Assembly: GCF_001952935.1 (NCBI RefSeq)
Contig: NZ_CP018319.1
Span: 4,174,001-4,238,000 of the forward strand
Origin: Pseudomonas frederiksbergensis
GTDB taxonomy: Bacteria > Pseudomonadota > Gammaproteobacteria > Pseudomonadales > Pseudomonadaceae
DNA length: 64,000 nucleotides
Direction of reading: 5' to 3'
Shown: positions 60,222-64,000 of the stretch, piece by piece
Layout of the letters: each line of letters starts with the position of its first letter
Numbering within the stretch: the first letter of the stretch is position 1
Translations under genes and position numbers: made by a program
The notes under the pieces: generated by a model
What the model was told of the DNA's origin: nothing
The model's database searches: none
Seen by the model: the letters and a program-made list of their open reading frames with translations, nothing else

Positions 60222-60956
60222 ATGTTGCCGTTCTGGATCGCCCTGCAATTTTTGAGCAGTCTGCCGATTCGTCTGCCGGGCATGCCGGAACCACAGGAGC
60301 TGGGGCGGTCGCTGCTGTTTTATCCGCTGGTCGGCCTGCTGTTCGGCGGTATTTTATGGGCGTTCAACTGGCTGCTGCTTGGCACCCCGTTGTTGCTTCA
60401 CGCCGCGCTGCTGCTGACGGTTTGGGTATTGCTCAGCGGCGCCTTGCACCTGGATGGCCTGGCGGACAGCGCCGATGCATGGCTCGGTGGATTCGGCGAC
60501 CGCGAGCGCACGTTGACGATCATGAAGGACCCGCGCAGCGGACCGATTGCGGTGGTGACGCTGGTATTGGTGTTGCTGCTCAAGTTCGCCGCGTTGCTGG
60601 CATTGATCGAGCAGCAACACGCCGTTGTCCTGATCATTGTCCCATTGATCGGGCGCAGCGCGATGTTGGGGTTGTTCCTGACCACGCCTTATGTGCGCGC
60701 CGGTGGCTTGGGGCAAGCGCTGGCCGATCATCTGCCACGTCTGTCGGGCAAACAGGTGTTGGCGGTGAGTGCGTTGGCTTGCGTTTTGATTGCCGGTCTC
60801 AGCGGCGTATTGGCAGTGGTGCTGGCGGCGCTGGTGTTTGTCTGGCTGCGGCAAGTGATGCTGCGCCGATTGGGCGGCACGACGGGCGATACCGCGGGGG
60901 CACTGCTGGAATTGCTGGAAATGATTTTGCTGGTCGGCCTCGCATTGTTCCCGTAG
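60222..60956 (+). CDS. cobS: Adenosylcobinamide-GDP ribazoletransferase (cobalamin synthase)
   Basis: The 244-residue membrane protein has six to seven helices, FWIALQFLSSLPIRLPGMP at the N-terminus, and the Mg-binding GALHLDGLADSADAWLGGFG. It joins alpha-ribazole to GDP-cobinamide, the last step. The final codon and the TAG stop (TTC CCG TAG) lie in the first bases of a palindromic repeat. Last gene of the operon. Confidence 0.95.
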   Translation: MLPFWIALQFLSSLPIRLPGMPEPQELGRSLLFYPLVGLLFGGILWAFNWLLLGTPLLLHAALLLTVWVLLSGALHLDGLADSADAWLGGFGDRERTLTIMKDPRSGPIAVVTLVLVLLLKFAALLALIEQQHAVVLIIVPLIGRSAMLGLFLTTPYVRAGGLGQALADHLPRLSGKQVLAVSALACVLIAGLSGVLAVVLAALVFVWLRQVMLRRLGGTTGDTAGALLELLEMILLVGLALFP

Positions 60957-61042
60957 GAGCAAAGCTTGCTCGCGATGGCCGCGAGTGTTCTTTCAGGGAA
61001 ACCGCGATAACGTTCATCGCGGGCAAGCCTTGCTCCTACGGT
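60952..61042. repeat. REP-like pair, TAGGAGCAAGCTTGCTCGCGATG type
   Basis: The arms CGTAGGAGCAAAGCTTGCTC and GGGCAAGCCTTGCTCCTACG flank inner CGCGATGGCCGCG and CGCGATAACGTTCATCGCGG. It differs from the GTGGGAGC family. It overlaps the cobS stop and probably ends the operon. Confidence 0.85.
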
Positions 61043-61075
61043 AATTTGTATCAAAAAATTTGCATTCATTTAACC

Positions 61076-61091
61076 GCGGGTATATACACGC
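61076..61091. promoter_or_regulatory. Candidate MarR operator upstream of marR
   Basis: GCGGGTATATACACGC is a near-perfect palindrome (one mismatch) ending 3 bp before the marR ATG. A perfect version is at 61521-61536. Binding here would block marR's own promoter. Confidence 0.7.
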
Positions 61092-61094
61092 ACC

Positions 61095-61499
61095 ATGCTC
61101 GAATCCCAATGTTTATGCATCAACCTGCGTCGCGCCGCCCGTGGCGTCAGCAGGCACTACGACGGCGCTCTCGATGGCTTCGGGATCAACGTCGCCCAGT
61201 ATTCTCTGCTGTGTAATCTGCAGCGTCTGGATAAACCGAGTATTTCCACGTTGGCCGAGGCCATGGGGCTGGATCGCAGCACCTTGGGGCGCAATCTGCG
61301 GGTGCTGGAAGGCGAAGGCCTGCTGATGCTGGTCGAGGGCGAAGACATGCGTAACCGCATCGTCATGCTCACCGAGGCCGGTGTTGAGCGCCTGAAAGCG
61401 GCCTTGCCCGCGTGGGAAGCGGCGCAGCAGCGGTTGATCGACCGCTTGGGCGCCGAAAAACGAGAAACCTTGCTGCGACTGCTGGACGAACTGGCGTGA
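61095..61499 (+). CDS. MarR-family transcriptional regulator
   Basis: The 134-residue product has a winged helix: LRRAARGVSRHYDGALDGFG, SISTLAEAMGLDRSTLGRNL for the recognition helix, and the wing EGLLMLVEGEDMRNRIVMLT. The operator ends just before the ATG and no ribosome site is visible, so the transcript may be leaderless or start very close. It very likely represses itself and the MFS gene behind it through the shared GCGGGTATATAC palindrome. Confidence 0.92.
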   Translation: MLESQCLCINLRRAARGVSRHYDGALDGFGINVAQYSLLCNLQRLDKPSISTLAEAMGLDRSTLGRNLRVLEGEGLLMLVEGEDMRNRIVMLTEAGVERLKAALPAWEAAQQRLIDRLGAEKRETLLRLLDELA

Positions 61500-61520
61500 T
61501 GCCGGTTTTTCCGATCTTAA

Positions 61521-61536
61521 GCGGGTATATACCCGC
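61521..61536. promoter_or_regulatory. Candidate MarR operator upstream of the MFS gene
   Basis: GCGGGTATATACCCGC is a perfect 16-bp palindrome 15 bp before the MFS start codon and differs by one base from the copy before marR. Confidence 0.75.
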
Positions 61537-61551
61537 TACCGGAGAACAAGA

Positions 61552-62760
61552 ATGACATCGATGTGGCGTACGTGCGGTTGGGTTTTGTTGGGGAGTGCGC
61601 TGATTCTCGCGTTGTCCTTGGGGGTAAGACACGGCTTCGGGCTGTTTCTGGCGCCAATGAGTGCCGAATTCGGCTGGGGGCGTGAAACATTTGCCTTCGC
61701 CATTGCCTTGCAAAACCTGATCTGGGGCCTGGCGCAGCCCTTCACCGGCGCGCTGGCCGACCGCTTTGGCGCCGCGAAAGTGGTGTTGGTCGGCGGCGTC
61801 CTGTATGCATTGGGCCTGGTGTTCATGGGCCTGTCGGATTCGGCCGTGACCTTGTCCCTGAGTGCCGGCCTGTTGATCGGCATCGGTCTGTCCGGCACTT
61901 CGTTCTCGGTGATCCTCGGCGTGGTCGGCCGCGCAGTGCCGCCGGAGAAACGCAGCATGGGCATGGGCATTGCCAGTGCTGCCGGCTCTTTCGGCCAGTT
62001 CGCCATGTTGCCCGGCACACTGGGGTTGATCGGCTGGCTTGGCTGGTCCGCGGCATTGCTGGTGCTGGGCCTGCTGGTGGCGCTGATTGTGCCGCTGGTG
62101 AGTATGCTCAAGGACAAACCGCTGCCGGTGTTCGGCCATGAACAAACACTGTCCGAAGCCTTGCACGAGGCCTGTTCCCATTCGGGCTTCTGGCTGCTGG
62201 CATTCGGCTTTTTTGTCTGCGGTTTTCAGGTGGTATTCATCGGTGTGCATTTGCCGGCGTATCTGGTGGATCAGCACCTCCCGGCGAGCGTCGGCACGAC
62301 GGTGCTGGCGCTGATCGGGCTGTTCAATATATTCGGGACCTACACGGCGGGCTGGCTCGGCGGCCGGATGTCCAAGCCGCGTTTGCTCACCGGCCTGTAT
62401 CTGCTGCGCGCAGTGGTGATCGGGTTGTTCCTGTGGGCGCCGGTCACGACGACCACCGCGTACCTGTTCGGCATGGCGATGGGCTTTCTGTGGCTGTCGA
62501 CGGTGCCCTTGACCAACGGCACCGTGGCGACCTTGTTCGGCGTGCGAAATCTGTCCATGCTCGGTGGGATTGTTTTCCTGTTTCACCAGCTCGGATCGTT
62601 CCTCGGCGGCTGGTTGGGCGGGGTGGTGTACGACCGAACCGGGAGCTACGACTTGATCTGGCAAGTGGCGATTCTCTTGAGCCTGTTGGCCGCCGCCCTG
62701 AACTGGCCGGTGCGTGAACAGCCGGTGGCGCGCCTGCAAACACAGATGAGTGCGATATGA
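61552..62760 (+). CDS. MFS transporter under MarR control
   Basis: The 402-residue product has 12 membrane helices in two halves with a cytoplasmic loop at about 185-205. The helix 2-3 loop motif is GALADRFGAAKVVLVGGVLY. It resembles OFA or monocarboxylate-type MFS carriers more than classic drug pumps (SLGVRHGFGLFLAPMSAEFG). The substrate is unknown. GGAG lies 8 nt before the ATG. It overlaps a 40-codon gene by 4 bp. Confidence 0.9.
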   Translation: MTSMWRTCGWVLLGSALILALSLGVRHGFGLFLAPMSAEFGWGRETFAFAIALQNLIWGLAQPFTGALADRFGAAKVVLVGGVLYALGLVFMGLSDSAVTLSLSAGLLIGIGLSGTSFSVILGVVGRAVPPEKRSMGMGIASAAGSFGQFAMLPGTLGLIGWLGWSAALLVLGLLVALIVPLVSMLKDKPLPVFGHEQTLSEALHEACSHSGFWLLAFGFFVCGFQVVFIGVHLPAYLVDQHLPASVGTTVLALIGLFNIFGTYTAGWLGGRMSKPRLLTGLYLLRAVVIGLFLWAPVTTTTAYLFGMAMGFLWLSTVPLTNGTVATLFGVRNLSMLGGIVFLFHQLGSFLGGWLGGVVYDRTGSYDLIWQVAILLSLLAAALNWPVREQPVARLQTQMSAI

Positions 62761-62879
62761 ACAGTCTCTGGCCGCGGATTGCTGTCCTCGCTGTCTGCGC
62801 CTTGCTGCTGGCCCTGTCGTGGTGGGGCTGGCATCAGGGCGGGCTGGCGTTGATGCAACTGGGCATGGGTGCTTGCTAG
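62757..62879 (+). CDS. 40-residue single-span membrane peptide
   Basis: The frame starts at the ATG overlapping the MFS stop (ATGA) and ends at TAG 62877-62879. The peptide begins MNSLWPRIAVLAVCALLLAL, continues SWWGWHQGGLALMQLGMGAC and ends there. It has one hydrophobic helix (about 8-24), Trp residues at its edge and a C-terminal Cys. It is too short for routine gene finding, but the overlap, the high third-position G/C and the position suggest it is translated with the transporter. Function unknown; possibly an MFS partner. Confidence 0.6.
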   Translation: MNSLWPRIAVLAVCALLLALSWWGWHQGGLALMQLGMGAC

Positions 62880-62933
62880 CAGGATGTGAGGGCGAGTAAC
62901 TTCGGTCTTGACGATTCTCAAGGATGCACCGAC

Positions 62934-63485
62934 ATGTTGAAACGTTGGCTGGCAGTTCCCGCGTTACTGGTAGCGTTTGGTGGATTGGCCCAAGCGGCCG
63001 AATGCCCGGAGCTTTTGCAAGGTTCGTTGCCCAAGCTGCGCGCCAAGGAATCCATCGACCTGTGCCAGCGCTTCGCTGGCAAACCGCTGGTGGTGGTCAA
63101 TACCGCGAGCTTCTGTGGTTTCGCCCCGCAGTTCAAAAGCCTTGAGGCGCTGAATCAGCGCTACAAGGATCAGGGGCTGGAAGTAATCGGTGTTCCGTCC
63201 AACGACTTCAAGCAAGAGTCCAAGGATGGCGAAGAGACTGCCAAGGTCTGCTACGTGAACTACGGCGTGACGTTCACCATGACGGAACCGCAGAAAGTCC
63301 GCGGCAATGACGCGACGCACTTGTTCAAGGTCATCGCCAGGCAGAGCGTCGCGCCGAAGTGGAACTTCTACAAGTACGTGGTCGATCGCCAGGGCAAGGT
63401 GATCGCCAGTTTCTCCAGCCTGACCAAGCCCGATGATCCCGAACTCATCGCGGCGGTGGAGAAGGCATTGGCCTCGCAACCCTGA
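62934..63485 (+). CDS. Periplasmic glutathione peroxidase-like protein
   Basis: The 183-residue product has a signal peptide (cleavage near AQA-AECP) and a glutathione-peroxidase fold: peroxidatic C61 in VVNTASFCGFAPQFKSLEAL, a diverged second motif IGVPSNDFKQES holding the candidate Gln, and the catalytic Trp/Asn in PKWNFYKYVVDRQG. Most bacterial homologues are cytoplasmic and thioredoxin-linked, so the export signal is notable. AAGGA lies 9 nt before the ATG. Confidence 0.9.
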   Translation: MLKRWLAVPALLVAFGGLAQAAECPELLQGSLPKLRAKESIDLCQRFAGKPLVVVNTASFCGFAPQFKSLEALNQRYKDQGLEVIGVPSNDFKQESKDGEETAKVCYVNYGVTFTMTEPQKVRGNDATHLFKVIARQSVAPKWNFYKYVVDRQGKVIASFSSLTKPDDPELIAAVEKALASQP

Positions 63486-63497
63486 TCGGCGCCCATT

Positions 63498-63535
63498 AAA
63501 AAGCCCCGCCTCTGCACAAGAGAGCGGGGCTTTTT
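63498..63535. terminator. Bidirectional terminator (peroxidase / fadL)
   Basis: AAAAAGCCCCGC / GCGGGGCTTTTT with an inner CTCT / AGAG pairing lies between convergent genes. Confidence 0.93.
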
Positions 63536-63574
63536 CAATTCAGGCGGCCAGAGATTCAGGCTCGCCGTGAATCA

Positions 63575-64000
63575 TCAGAAGCGGTAGGTTGCGCCAACAC
63601 CGAAGCCGTTCGCATAGTTTTCATACTCTGCGCTGTAGTTCTGACGGCCGTTGCTGTTGTTGACCTTGACCGACTCTTCGCGCAGGTACGAATACGCTAC
63701 GTCGATGGTCAGGTCGTCGGTCGGGCTCCAGCCAGCGCCCAGGCTGAAAATCTTGCGATCGCCAGTCGGAATGCGTGGTGAGCGGTTTTCGTTATTGGTC
63801 GGCGACTGGTCAACCGACAGGCCGGTACGCAGCACCCACTGTTTGTTCAGCTGGTACGAAGCACCGATGGCGTGAGCCCAGGTGTCGTGCCAGTTCTGTT
63901 CTTCGGTGATGGTGCCAAAACCGCGGGCAGCCAGGGCGGCAGGAACGCCTTCGTTATCGACGGAGATCTCTTTCAGGCGGCTCCAGCGAGTCCAGGTGCT
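63575..64000 (-). CDS. FadL-family outer-membrane transporter (C-terminal part)
   Basis: The last 141 codons are in the window; the start is beyond the right edge. The visible part has WTRWSRLKEISV, WAHAIGASYQLNKQWVLRTG, GAGWSPTDDLTIDVAYSYLR and the terminal GVGATYRF, ending in Phe as outer-membrane barrels do. FadL proteins carry long-chain fatty acids and other hydrophobic molecules across the outer membrane. The gene is intact as far as seen. Confidence 0.9.
   Translation of the reverse strand, partial: STWTRWSRLKEISVDNEGVPAALAARGFGTITEEQNWHDTWAHAIGASYQLNKQWVLRTGLSVDQSPTNNENRSPRIPTGDRKIFSLGAGWSPTDDLTIDVAYSYLREESVKVNNSNGRQNYSAEYENYANGFGVGATYRF

Overview
The window is ordinary chromosomal DNA of a fluorescent-type Pseudomonas (P. 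fluorescens group or a close relative). Evidence: codon usage rich in G/C at third positions; Pseudomonas-style REP palindromes with core GTGGGAGCGGGCTTGCTCGCGA at about ten places; a divergent gltA / sdhCDAB-sucAB-lpdG-sucCD block; an orphan betaine-binding gene beside yjcH-actP; and the order purN-purM / DUF2066 / PerM / hda / two NlpC genes. I see no rRNA, tRNA, CRISPR array, prophage or classical insertion sequence. The only mobile-type gene is a REP-associated tyrosine transposase (RAYT).

Layout. 1-4.7 kb: glyoxylate operon on the minus strand (gcl-hyi-glxR-ttuD start), divergent from a GlcG-like gene, with two perfect TTGTATACAA palindromes between. 4.7-5.5 kb: RAYT gene between two REP pairs. 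5.5-9.4 kb: RutR-like TetR regulator, DUF808 membrane protein, MlaA-like protein overlapping an exported alpha/beta hydrolase. 9.6-15.1 kb: small membrane protein, GH17 glucanase/glucosyltransferase, betaine-binding protein, acetate permease pair. 15.5-28.6 kb: nearly the whole oxidative TCA segment from citrate synthase to succinyl-CoA synthetase. 29-36.6 kb: brnQ, DUF599 and MAPEG membrane proteins, small lipoprotein, two overlapping hotdog thioesterases, htpG with a heat-shock-type promoter, pirin and OsmC. 36.8-41.9 kb: chemoreceptor, reverse transsulfuration pair (cystathionine beta-synthase and gamma-lyase), DUF3108. 41.9-49.4 kb: purN-purM, DUF2066, PerM, hda, two NlpC/P60 lipoproteins, O-methyltransferase. 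49.5-51.5 kb: PQQ-type sugar dehydrogenase lipoprotein and an unrecognised gene. 51.6-61 kb: cobalamin riboswitch followed by a ten-gene late B12 operon (cobO-cobB-bluB-cobD-cobC-cobQ-cobU-cobT-phosphatase-cobS). 61-64 kb: MarR regulator and MFS exporter sharing a palindromic operator, an untracked 40-residue membrane peptide, a periplasmic glutathione peroxidase, and the 3' end of a FadL porin gene cut by the window edge.

The most notable non-coding signal is the dense, patterned occupation of gene junctions by palindromic repeats. At least three repeat classes occur. All three junctions of the glyoxylate operon carry one, a REP pair is translated as the last ~31 residues of CobB, the cobS stop codon lies in a repeat, and the same 15-bp net insertion appears in two unrelated repeat families about 57 kb apart. 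I did not find a clearly undescribed multi-gene system. The best candidates for new biology are the repeat insert, the MlaA-hydrolase pair, the MarR/MFS/micropeptide cassette, and the RNA hairpins between the TCA genes.
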